Source: Phytohabitans kaempferiae (GTDB lineage Bacteria; Actinomycetota; Actinomycetes; Mycobacteriales; Micromonosporaceae). Taken from it: 64,000 bases of DNA. The position numbers and the translations under genes were made by a program. Under the pieces are notes generated by a model. That model saw nothing but the letters and a program-made list of their open reading frames with translations, did not search any database and was not told the DNA's origin. This document shows positions 47,296 through 54,943 of this stretch, in pieces. Positions within the stretch are counted from its first letter, which is position 1. Each line of letters begins with the position of its first letter. The stretch spans positions 124,001 to 188,000 of the forward strand of contig NZ_JBHLUH010000021.1 of assembly GCF_042433955.1 (NCBI RefSeq), read 5' to 3'.

Positions 47296-47724
47296 TCATC
47301 GATGGGTGATGGCTTGTTCGAGGAGGTCCTGAAGGACGCGCTGCTGCTGGGTGGTGAGGCCGGCCAGCGGTGACTCTCGGACGAGGAGTTCGAGGAGTCG
47401 TTCGCGGAGGGTGCTGCCCTCTGCGGTGAGGACGAGTTGCTTGGCGCGGCGGTCGGTGGGGTGCGCACGGCGCTCGATCAGGCCCTGTTTTTCGAGCTTG
47501 TCGACGACGAAGGTGGCGTTGGAGGGCTCGCAGCTCATGCGTTCGGCGAGTTCCCCCATGGTCATCGGTCCGGTCATCTCCCGCAGCGCGGTCGCCTGGG
47601 CCGAGGTAAGGCCCAAGGTGACGGCGCGTTCGCGCACGTGATCGGCGATCTGCTGGGCCAGTCCGTTCACCAGACCGCACAGCTCCCGCTCGGCGACGGC
47701 CTGCGGTTCTGGGGACGTCGTCAT
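47296..47724 (-). CDS. MarR family transcriptional regulator
   Basis: This 142-aa regulator (MTTSPEPQAVAERELCG) contains a winged helix with MTMGELAERMSCEPSNATFVVDKLEKQGLIERR and the wing HPTDRRAKQLVLT. TAGGAT lies seven bases before ATG 47724, so the mRNA is probably leaderless; ATG 47733 is less likely. It is divergent from a hydrolase and an exporter that it presumably represses. Confidence 0.9.
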   Translation of the reverse strand: MTTSPEPQAVAERELCGLVNGLAQQIADHVRERAVTLGLTSAQATALREMTGPMTMGELAERMSCEPSNATFVVDKLEKQGLIERRAHPTDRRAKQLVLTAEGSTLRERLLELLVRESPLAGLTTQQQRVLQDLLEQAITHR

Positions 47725-47744
47725 GCGTCCCATCCTAGCAAGTC

Positions 47745-47803
47745 CATCAAGCCAGCATATTTAGAGCTTGAACATTTCTGTCTTGAATATTTCTGGCTTG
47801 ATG
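47745..47803. promoter_or_regulatory. MarR operator region
   Basis: An AT-rich intergenic stretch carries the perfect inverted repeat CATCAAGCCAG (47745-47755) and CTGGCTTGATG (47793-47803). Inside are CTTGAACATTTCTGT and CTTGAATATTTCTGG, direct repeats of 15 nt. It separates marR from the divergent hydrolase gene. Confidence 0.6.
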
Positions 47804-47870
47804 CTTACTCTTGCCGAGCCGCCGACGAGGGACGCGGCGATGACCCTGACCCGAAGAAGGGAACGCGACC

Positions 47871-48758
47871 ATGGCGAACTCCGCGGTTGGCCCGGACGAG
47901 CGGCTGCGGCGGCCGGCGGGAATCCGCTCGGTGTGGCTGGGCGACACGAGGGTGTCCTTCGTGCCGGACGGGGCTATCCAGGGGAGGCCGCGCGGCTGGC
48001 TGCCGGATACCACCGATGAGATCTGGGCCGCTCATCCGGAGTACCTGGATGCCTCCGGCCATCTGGTGGCGAGTATCGGTGGACTCCTGGTGGAGAACGG
48101 CGACCGCGCACTGTTGATCGATGCCGGATGGGGGCCGGTGTCGCTGCCGGCCGAGCCGGGAAGCCCGAACGGCGCCATTTACGGTGGTGCGCTGCTGGAC
48201 AGTCTGGCCAAGCTCGGCCGCAGGCCGGAAGAGATCGAGGCGGTGGCCTTCACCCACCTGCACATCGATCACCTCGGCTGGGCGTGGCATCCCGCCCCCG
48301 GCGGTGGCCAGCCCGTGTTCACCCGGGCCGAGTATTTGGTAGCCGAACCGGAATGGGCCCAACGCGACCTGCTTGCCCAGGGCATCACCGAGGAGGAGGC
48401 CACCGCGCTGACACCGCGCGTGCGTACGGTGACAGACGGGCAGGAGGTCTTCCCCGGCGTGCGGGTCCAGATCACCGGTGGTCACACGGCCGGGCACACG
48501 CAGTACGTCATCACCGGGGGCGGAACCCGGCTGATCGCCTTCGGCGATGCCCTGCATTCACCGATCCAGGTGGACCACCCCGAATGGTCCTGCCTCTACG
48601 ACCACGACCATGCCCAGTCCGCCGAGCATCGTCATCATCTCGTTGCCGAGTTGGAAGAGCCTGACACGATCGGCTTTGGCATCCACTTCGCCGATGCGGT
48701 CTTCGGGCAGGTCCGCCGGGACGGCGCCGGCCCCGCCTGGCGCCCCCTGGACGTCTGA
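47871..48758 (+). CDS. Metallo-beta-lactamase fold hydrolase
   Basis: This 295-aa protein has the zinc motif HLHIDHLGW and downstream metal ligands in GGHTAGHTQY, FGDALH and a C-terminal His (GFGIHF). The arrangement fits lactonase- or esterase-type members rather than glyoxalase II. AAGGGAA lies nine bases upstream of the ATG. With a MarR regulator and an MFS exporter it could form a detoxification or signal-degrading unit; the substrate is unknown. Confidence 0.88.
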   Translation: MANSAVGPDERLRRPAGIRSVWLGDTRVSFVPDGAIQGRPRGWLPDTTDEIWAAHPEYLDASGHLVASIGGLLVENGDRALLIDAGWGPVSLPAEPGSPNGAIYGGALLDSLAKLGRRPEEIEAVAFTHLHIDHLGWAWHPAPGGGQPVFTRAEYLVAEPEWAQRDLLAQGITEEEATALTPRVRTVTDGQEVFPGVRVQITGGHTAGHTQYVITGGGTRLIAFGDALHSPIQVDHPEWSCLYDHDHAQSAEHRHHLVAELEEPDTIGFGIHFADAVFGQVRRDGAGPAWRPLDV

Positions 48759-48776
48759 CCCGCCCCGGGATCGGCC

Positions 48777-49982
48777 ATGACAACGACAACCAACCTCGGC
48801 CTGCCCACCCGCTCGCCTGCACGGCACTGGCCGGGAATCGTCGCGGCCGCGCTGACCGCGACCGTGGCGGGGATGCCCGGTTTCACCGTCGGGGCGCTCG
48901 CCCTGTCGATCGAGGCAGACCTGCACATCTCCCGCAGCGCCGTCGGGCTGGCGATGAGCCTCTTCTACGCCGCCACCGCCTTCGGCTCGCCCGTCGCTAA
49001 ACGGGTGGCGGCGCGGTTGCCGGTCCCCACCGTCCTCGCCGTCGCGGCGCTGGTCGCGTCGGCGGTCATGCTGGTGGCGTCGCGGGCGACCGGGCTGGCG
49101 ATGCTGACGGCGATACTGCTGGTGGGTGGGTTGAGCAATGCACTCGTCCAGCCGGTGGCGGGCCGGCTGATCGCGGCGCGCGTCCCGGAACACCGGCGTT
49201 CGCTGGCCGCCGGCATGATCGGCGCGGCGCTGGGGGCGGGCACGCTCGTCCCCGGCCTGCTCGTCGCCCTGGTCCTCCCGGCGTACGGCTGGCGGACCGC
49301 CCTGCTTGTCGCCGGTATCGCCGCGCTCGTTCCGGCCGCGCTCGCCCCGCTGACCCGGGCACCCGATGGCCCGCCGCCCGTACGGCCGAAGGAGGCCGGC
49401 GAGGCCGGCGACAAGCAACGGACGGTCGGGCGGGTACTCGGGCTCTGGGCGCTGGCCGCGGCGCTCTCCGCGACCGGCAACAACGCGGTAGCCACGTACT
49501 TCGTCGAACTGGGCACCCACTCCGGGCTGGGCACCACCGTGACGGGGAACCTGCTGTCGCTCAGCGCCCTGTTCGCCATCGCCGTACGGATCACCGCCGG
49601 GGCGCTCACCGACCAGGCTCCCCGCCACAACCCGGCGGTGATCGTCACGATGATGCTCACCGGAGGCCTCGGGCTGGCACTGATCGCGATCGGGACGTCA
49701 ACGACGTTCGTGCTCGGTGCGATCCTGGCCTTCTCCGCGGGATGGGGCTGGACCGGACTCCTGCTCGCCACCACCCTGCGCCTGGTACCCGGCCGGACCG
49801 AGGACGCCGGGCACACCGTGCAGGTCGGCGTCTACGCGGGCGCCACCATCGCACCGTTCGCCTTCGGTGCCCTCTCCAGCGCCTTCGGGTTCCCGGCCAC
49901 CACCCTCGTCGCCGCCGTGGCCGCCGTCGCCGCAGGGGCGACGATGACCGCCGGGGCGCTGCTGCTGCGGAGAGCGGGCTAA
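48777..49982 (+). CDS. MFS transporter
   Basis: This 401-aa protein has twelve predicted membrane segments in two sets of six, with a charged loop near residues 195-220. It resembles CynX/NimT-type or general drug:H+ antiporters. It begins 18 nt after the hydrolase and is almost certainly cotranscribed. It probably moves the substrate or product of the hydrolase. Confidence 0.88.
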   Translation: MTTTTNLGLPTRSPARHWPGIVAAALTATVAGMPGFTVGALALSIEADLHISRSAVGLAMSLFYAATAFGSPVAKRVAARLPVPTVLAVAALVASAVMLVASRATGLAMLTAILLVGGLSNALVQPVAGRLIAARVPEHRRSLAAGMIGAALGAGTLVPGLLVALVLPAYGWRTALLVAGIAALVPAALAPLTRAPDGPPPVRPKEAGEAGDKQRTVGRVLGLWALAAALSATGNNAVATYFVELGTHSGLGTTVTGNLLSLSALFAIAVRITAGALTDQAPRHNPAVIVTMMLTGGLGLALIAIGTSTTFVLGAILAFSAGWGWTGLLLATTLRLVPGRTEDAGHTVQVGVYAGATIAPFAFGALSSAFGFPATTLVAAVAAVAAGATMTAGALLLRRAG

Positions 49983-50022
49983 TCGGACGCGCCGGCCTCG
50001 GCAATTCAGAGTGATTTAAAAA

Positions 50023-50074
50023 GCGACAGAAGATCAGGGCTGCCGCGACGTCCGTCGCGGCCCAGACCGTCGCT
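50023..50074. repeat. Dispersed repeat, copy B
   Basis: Diverged second copy of the sequence at 46333-46380, keeping the GCCGCGA-CGTCCG-TCGCGGC hairpin and CCCAGACCGTCGCT. In minus-strand translation both copies read ATVWAAT, then AAA-x-IF, hinting at a shared coding origin. Confidence 0.6.
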
Positions 50075-50080
50075 GTGCCG

Positions 50081-50260
50081 TCAGAGCGTCGAATCTACCC
50101 TGCGTGTCTCGGTGGCAGTTAGGAACTCGTCAGGGTCAACATCAAGCCGGGCGCGTTTGGGCGATTCCCAATCCTCATCAGCCTCGCCGAGCGACGCCCA
50201 TGGATACCCGCAGCCAATAACCTGACCAGTTACCCCGATTCTACTGTGGATACGGTCTAG
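50081..50260 (-). pseudogene. Gene fragment(s) of unknown origin
   Basis: On the minus strand the frame ending at TGA 50081-50083 reads IGCGYPWASLGEADEDWE, then SPKRARLDVDPDEFLTATET. Its codon use is richer in A/T at third positions than its neighbours. No start codon or ribosome binding site fits. It overlaps the abnormal 3' end of the amidohydrolase gene in another frame. I read it as the end of a lost gene. Confidence 0.3.
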
Positions 50261-51272
50261 GCAACCACATCCTTGCAGGTCGGCTGCACTTTTCCCTCAT
50301 CGACCTCGATGCGCACGGGTTTTGGGGGTTGTTTTCCGTGAGGGTCGTCTCGTCGTGGGCAGGTGGGCCGGACCAGCCGAACGCCCCCAGCGCGTTGGCG
50401 GTGCCAGCCTTGGCCGCGATGCCGGCGCCGGCCAGGGCGGGGCAGGCGCTCAGGGCGGCGGCGGGGTCGGGAGTGCCCATCGGGAAGGGCCAGTCGCTGC
50501 CGAGCAGCACCTTGTCGGCGCCGAACACCTCGACCACCGCGCGGGCCACCTCGGCGTCGTGGGTCAGGCCGTCGACCCAGAAGCGGCGCAGCGCGTCCCG
50601 TACGGCGAGCTCCTGGTCGGGCAGGCCGGGGCGGGCGGTCTCCACGCCGCGCGACCAGCGGCCGGCCAGCGCGGGCAGGACGCCGCCGCCGTGTACGAGG
50701 ACCACGCGCAGCGCGGGGTGGCGGGCGAGCACGTTGCCGAAGACGAGCTGGGCGGCGGCGAGCGCGGTCTCGACCGGGTTGCCGAGCAGGTTGTGCAGGT
50801 AGAAGTCGGCCATCCGGTGGTCGGGCGACTGGGCGGGGTGCAGCATCAGCGCGCGGCCGTCGGCGGCGAGGGCGCGCCACAGCGGCTCGTAGCCCGGCTC
50901 GGCGAGCGACGGGCAGCGCCCGCCGGCACCGGCCACCACCCCAACCCACTCGCCGTCGTCGATCGTCTGGTACGCGGCCAGCGCGGCCGCCGGGTCGTGC
51001 AGCGGGAGGTAGGCGAGTCCGCGCAGTCGAGGGCGGCCCTCGATGCGGGCGGCGAGGCCGGTGTTGACCGCGGCCGCCCACTTCACGCCGTCGTCGCCGG
51101 TGAGATCCTGCCGGTAGTACGGCGGGGGGACCGACACGATCGCGGCGGCGAGCCCGGCCGCGTCGAGGTGGGCCTCCAGGCCGGCGGGGTCGGCGAGCCC
51201 GGGCGGACCGTCCACGGTGTACGCCCGGTCGAGCACCGGCGACAGGTGTGTGTGGACGTCCACTCCGGTCAT
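50241..51272 (-). CDS. ACMSD-like amidohydrolase (amidohydrolase 2 family)
   Basis: This 343-aa metal-dependent enzyme has VDVHTHLSP (HxH), LMLHPAQS, VLVHGGG and LLGSDWPFPMG, the metal and catalytic positions of decarboxylase-type amidohydrolases such as ACMSD. The family fold ends near ANALGAFGW. The last 40 residues (from GPPAHDETTL) are unlike a normal C-terminus. The start ATG overlaps the ridA stop by four bases. It is the last gene of the operon beginning at 53185. Confidence 0.85.
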   Translation of the reverse strand: MTGVDVHTHLSPVLDRAYTVDGPPGLADPAGLEAHLDAAGLAAAIVSVPPPYYRQDLTGDDGVKWAAAVNTGLAARIEGRPRLRGLAYLPLHDPAAALAAYQTIDDGEWVGVVAGAGGRCPSLAEPGYEPLWRALAADGRALMLHPAQSPDHRMADFYLHNLLGNPVETALAAAQLVFGNVLARHPALRVVLVHGGGVLPALAGRWSRGVETARPGLPDQELAVRDALRRFWVDGLTHDAEVARAVVEVFGADKVLLGSDWPFPMGTPDPAAALSACPALAGAGIAAKAGTANALGAFGWSGPPAHDETTLTENNPQNPCASRSMREKCSRPARMWLPRPYPQ

Positions 51273-51670
51273 TCGGTGCTTCCCAGCACGGCGATCGCGT
51301 TGATCTCGATCAGGTAGTCGTCGTGGACGAACCGCGACACCTCGACCATCGTGGAGGCTGGCGGCTCGCCGGTGAAGTACTCCCGGCGCACCGTCCGCAC
51401 CGTCTCGCGGTGGCCGATGTCCCGCAGGTACACGTCGACCCGCGCGATGTCGTCGATCGTGCCGCCGGCGGCCTCGACCGCGGCGGCGAGGTTGCGGCAG
51501 ACCTGGTGGGTCTGCTCGGCGATGTCGCCCACGCCGGCGATCGAGCCGTCCGGCCGGCGCGCGGTCATCCCGGAGATGAAGACGAGCCGGCCCGGGCCGG
51601 CGACGGTGGCCGCCGAGTACGGGCCGTTGGGGGCGGCGAGGTCGGGCGAGGTGACCGGCTTCTTGGGCAT
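51269..51670 (-). CDS. RidA family enamine/imine deaminase
   Basis: This 133-aa protein shows LVFISGMTARRPDG, GGTIDDIARVDVYLRD and STMVEVSRFVHDDYLIEINAIAVL, typical of the YjgF/RidA trimer family. The family includes 2-aminomuconate deaminases, which act next to ACMSD in aromatic degradation. The context therefore favours a catabolic rather than a housekeeping role. Stop and start codons interlock with the amidohydrolase gene. Confidence 0.9.
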   Translation of the reverse strand: MPKKPVTSPDLAAPNGPYSAATVAGPGRLVFISGMTARRPDGSIAGVGDIAEQTHQVCRNLAAAVEAAGGTIDDIARVDVYLRDIGHRETVRTVRREYFTGEPPASTMVEVSRFVHDDYLIEINAIAVLGSTE

Positions 51671-51671
51671 G

Positions 51672-52127
51672 TCAGCGTGCGTCCTCGGCGCTCGTGTACC
51701 AGTCGGGCTGGGTCGGGTAGTGCGGCCCGTCGTACACCTCCAGCAGCACCGACTCCTCCTCGGCCCGGGTCGGGCCGTGCACGCTGCCCTTCGGGTTCCA
51801 GTAGAAGGAGCCGGGGGTGAGCGTGATGCCGGTGGGCTCGTAGGTGTACCGCCCGCTCAGGCAGAACATGAACTGGTTGGAGGCGTGCGCGTGCTCGGAC
51901 GGGATGCCCGCGCCCTTCTCGAAGCGGACCAGCGCGATCGACGCGCCGCTCTCGTCGTCGCGCCACAGCATCTTGTGCGAGAGGCCGGCGAGCGTCTTGT
52001 CCACCCAGGACAGGTCGTCGGTCTGCACCATGATCTCGCGGAACCGGCGCAGCGCCTCGCCCTGCTCGCCGGCGGCGGCCCGGTCGGGCAGCTCGCCCGA
52101 GTAGGCGGCGGGTTCGGAGAGGTTCAC
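51672..52127 (-). CDS. Cupin domain protein
   Basis: This 151-aa single-domain cupin has motif 1 as HAHASNQFMFCLSG and motif 2 as GSFYWNPKGSVHGP. Two His of motif 1 and the His of motif 2 are present. The usual motif 1 Glu is replaced (Gln or Phe at that position), so metal binding may be altered. It could be a dioxygenase or an isomerase of the pathway. The GTG start overlaps the dehydrogenase stop by four bases. Confidence 0.82.
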   Translation of the reverse strand: MNLSEPAAYSGELPDRAAAGEQGEALRRFREIMVQTDDLSWVDKTLAGLSHKMLWRDDESGASIALVRFEKGAGIPSEHAHASNQFMFCLSGRYTYEPTGITLTPGSFYWNPKGSVHGPTRAEEESVLLEVYDGPHYPTQPDWYTSAEDAR

Positions 52128-53185
52128 CTCGGCAGTCCTTCCGGTAGGGGGACGTCCAGCTGCGTGGCGAGGTCGCGCAGCCGGGCGAGCACCCCCTGGT
52201 CGACCGCGACACCACGCTGGGCGGCGTCGCGCAGCCGCTGCGCCGAGCGCTGGCCGGGCAGGAGGACCCGGTCGACGCCCGGAGCGTACGGCGGCGCGGT
52301 CACCGAGGCTTCCAGATCGGCCAGCCGGGAGGCAAACCCGTCGACGTCACCGAAGGCGGCCACGTCCAGCGCCATGAAGAAGTGACCGCACTCGTTGGGG
52401 ACGGCGGTGTCCGCGTACAGCCCGTTGACCCGGTCGCCGTAGCCGCCACCGGCCAGCACGCCGGCGAACACGTCGACCATGAGCGCCAGCCCGAACCCCT
52501 TGTGCCCGGCCGCCGGCAGCAGCATCCCGGCCAGCGCGGCCGCCGGGTCGGAGGTGGGCTGGCCGGCGGCGTCGGTGGCCCAGCCGTCCGGGATGCCGTG
52601 GCCGTTGCCGGCCGCCAGGCGGATGCGGCCGATGTTGGCGGCCGAGAGCGCGATGTCGAGGACGAGCGGCTCGTCCGGGTCGGGGCCGGGCACGCCGATC
52701 GCGACCGGGTTGTTGCCGACCACGGGGTGACCGCCGCCGGGCGCCGGCATCAGCGGGCGCGTGTTGGCGGTGGCGATGCCGATGAAGCCGCTCCGCGCCG
52801 CGGCCCGCGAGTAGCGCCCCGCCGCGCCGAAGTGGAACGCGTGCCGCACCGCGACCGCGCCGATGCCGTACTGGCGGGCCTTCTCGGTGGCGAGCGCCAT
52901 CGCCTGGTCGGCGGTGAGCACGCCGAGCGCGTGCCCGGCGTCCAGGAGCGCGATCCCACCGACGTCGACCAGCAGCTCGGCCTCGGTGCGCGTGCTGACC
53001 GAGCCCTGGCGGAGGCGCTCGACGTACATCGGCACGAGGTGGGAGCCGTGCGAGGGCAGCCCGCGCAGATCGGCGTCGACCAGCGCGTCGGCGACGGTGG
53101 ACGCGGCCTCCGCGGGCACGCCGGCGGCCGTGAAAAGGCGTTCTACCAAGGCGGTCAGGACCATCGGCGGTACGAGGTCGGACAC
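52124..53185 (-). CDS. Malate/L-lactate dehydrogenase family oxidoreductase (Ldh2)
   Basis: This 353-aa NAD(P)-dependent oxidoreductase has DLRGLPSHGSHLVPMYVERL, AVRHAFHFGAAGRYS, NTRPLMPAPGGGHPVVGNNP and HKGFGLALMVDVFAGVLAGG. These are characteristic of the Ldh2/MDG2 family, which reduces 2-keto acids or imines. I start at GTG 53185 with GGAGGGAGGG just upstream. It is the first gene of a four-gene coupled operon. A TTGTATCAA palindrome at 53222-53230 upstream could be a GntR-type site. Confidence 0.9.
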   Translation of the reverse strand: MSDLVPPMVLTALVERLFTAAGVPAEAASTVADALVDADLRGLPSHGSHLVPMYVERLRQGSVSTRTEAELLVDVGGIALLDAGHALGVLTADQAMALATEKARQYGIGAVAVRHAFHFGAAGRYSRAAARSGFIGIATANTRPLMPAPGGGHPVVGNNPVAIGVPGPDPDEPLVLDIALSAANIGRIRLAAGNGHGIPDGWATDAAGQPTSDPAAALAGMLLPAAGHKGFGLALMVDVFAGVLAGGGYGDRVNGLYADTAVPNECGHFFMALDVAAFGDVDGFASRLADLEASVTAPPYAPGVDRVLLPGQRSAQRLRDAAQRGVAVDQGVLARLRDLATQLDVPLPEGLPR

Positions 53186-53276
53186 GTCCCTCCCTCCGTT
53201 GGCGCCGTGTTCGCCGGGTAGTTGTATCAAATATCTCGTCTGCTCCGCTGGCCCGGCCCCCGACCACTGCCCGTCG

Positions 53277-53546
53277 AGCGGAGCAATACCGGAAGTACCT
53301 GTACCGGTCGAACAGCGCCCGGATCGCGGCCCGCGTGGCGTCGTCGCCGGCCGCGTATTCCTGGATCAAAGTTCGCAGCGTGGCCTCCGCGACCTCGGTG
53401 ACGCCGGCCTCCTCGGCGGCGGGCGGCGCCTCGCGCATGCGCCGCGCCCAGCCCGCGAGGTCGTCGATCGGTACCTCGCGCTGGCCGATCGGCCGGATGG
53501 CGGCGTCGATCCGGGCGACGCGCTCCTCGATCTCGGTCAGATCCAT
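53277..53546 (-). pseudogene. Truncated conserved gene (5' part only)
   Basis: From ATG 53546 the product reads MDLTEIEERVARIDAAIRPIG and continues convincingly to RALFDRYRYFRYC. After that the sequence loses protein character and the frame runs open through the dehydrogenase gene in a shadow frame. As I recall, relatives in this group are about 160 aa and continue with a second helical half. The gene is probably cut off by a deletion that placed the new operon promoter here. Confidence 0.45.
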
Positions 53547-53682
53547 GGGAGCCAGTCTGTCGCAGGCGCGCCGCAGGTGGGGCGTGGTGCGGGGCGGCTC
53601 CCGTGGCTTCGCGGGGCGCGGGGGTCCGGCCGCCCTGTACCGTTGCGGGGCACCCCCGACATCCCCCCGACCGGTGGAGCGC

Positions 53683-54609
53683 ATGCGCAGCAAGATCGAG
53701 CTTCAGGATGCGATCCACCGTGCGCGGCGCGCGGTCCTCATCGTCAACACGCACTCACGCCGCGGGCGGCGACTCTACGAGGTCGTGCGCGGCCGGCTGG
53801 CCGCGGAGGGATTCCACCTGCTCGGCTGCTTTCCGGTCGAAAACACCGAGCGGCTCCCCGGTCAGCTCGCCGCCGCGATCGCGCTCGACCCCGACCTGCT
53901 CGTGGCGGGCGGCGGCGACGGCACGGTCAGCGAGGCGGCACGGCACCTCGCCCACCGGGACATCGCGCTCGGCGTGCTGCCCCTCGGCACCACCAACAAC
54001 TTCGCCCGCGCGCTCGCCGTCCCGCACCGCCCGGCCGGTGCGCTGGGCGTGCTCACCGGCGGCAAGGTGGCCGACGTCGACCTGGGGCAGGCGGGCGAGA
54101 CCATCTTCGCCAACCACGCCAACGTCGGCCTCTCCGCCCAGGTGGGGGAGGCGGTGCCGGCACGGCTGAAGCGGCACATCGGCAAGTCGGCGTATCCGCT
54201 CACCGCGGTCGCCCGGCTCCTCCGGCACCGGCCGTTTCGGGCTCGGATCACGGCGGGCGGCGACGAGTACGAAGTGGTCACCCACCAGCTCAACATCGTC
54301 AACGGCCGGTTTCAGGCGGGCCGCCCGATCACCAGCGACGCCACTGTGGACGATCGGGTCCTGCACGTCTTCCCGGTCGGCGGGCCGAGGCGGCGCCAGC
54401 TGCTCTCGGCGAGCCTGCGGCAGGCCTTCGCGGGGCAGCGCCAGCCCACCGCGCCGCCCTTCCTCGCCACCGACGACCTGACCGTGGAGACGGACCCACC
54501 GCTGCCGCTCGACGTCGACGGCGAGGTGCACGGCCGCACGCCGATCCGCGTGCGGCTGCTCCCCAACGCGCTGCGCGTGATGGTGGCCCCGTCCTTCGTG
54601 GACAACTGA
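53683..54609 (+). CDS. Diacylglycerol kinase family lipid kinase
   Basis: This 308-aa protein has the DAGK catalytic segments VLIVNTHSRRG, LLVAGGGDGTVSEAA and LGVLPLGTTNNFARAL. A C-terminal beta-domain follows with DVDGEVHGRTPIRVRL. It may phosphorylate diacylglycerol or another lipid such as a phosphatidylinositol-type or sphingoid lipid. ATG 53683 has GGAG close upstream; GTG 53674 is an alternative. Confidence 0.88.
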   Translation: MRSKIELQDAIHRARRAVLIVNTHSRRGRRLYEVVRGRLAAEGFHLLGCFPVENTERLPGQLAAAIALDPDLLVAGGGDGTVSEAARHLAHRDIALGVLPLGTTNNFARALAVPHRPAGALGVLTGGKVADVDLGQAGETIFANHANVGLSAQVGEAVPARLKRHIGKSAYPLTAVARLLRHRPFRARITAGGDEYEVVTHQLNIVNGRFQAGRPITSDATVDDRVLHVFPVGGPRRRQLLSASLRQAFAGQRQPTAPPFLATDDLTVETDPPLPLDVDGEVHGRTPIRVRLLPNALRVMVAPSFVDN

Positions 54610-54617
54610 CCCTCGGG

Positions 54618-54893
54618 TCAGCAGCCCAGCTCGGCGATGTGCGTCTGGATCAGATCCTCGTCGGCGCCGGCCTCGATGAGCAGGTCGACCGCGACGATCG
54701 CGTACCAGTTGTCGGCCATCGCGTGCGCCGCCGCGGCCTCCGCGAGCAGGTCGGGGTCGGAGGAAGTGGCGGAGAGCTCGGCGAGCGCGCCGGCGCGGGT
54801 CAGGCCCGGCCGGTAGCCGCCGGCGTGATCGTCGGCGATGCGGCGCAGCCGGTCGACGGTGGCCTGCCGGTTCTGGGTACGGGTCTCGGGCAC
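54618..54893 (-). CDS. Small conserved hypothetical protein
   Basis: This 91-aa acidic, helical protein (RQATVDRLRRIADDHAGGYR, AHAMADNWYAIVAVDLLIEA) has one cysteine, the last residue. TAGGGT lies six bases before GTG 54893, so the mRNA may be leaderless. It is convergent with the lipid kinase. I do not recognise its function. Confidence 0.65.
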   Translation of the reverse strand: MPETRTQNRQATVDRLRRIADDHAGGYRPGLTRAGALAELSATSSDPDLLAEAAAAHAMADNWYAIVAVDLLIEAGADEDLIQTHIAELGC

Positions 54894-54943
54894 CCGCTCA
54901 CCCTATCGCACACATGTTCGAAAGAAGGGCCCGGCTCGCCCGG

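Noticed and set aside
52347..53276. Continuation of the truncated gene at 53546 through the dehydrogenase
   Set aside because: The sequence after RYFRYC is shadow translation of the dehydrogenase gene with no protein character.
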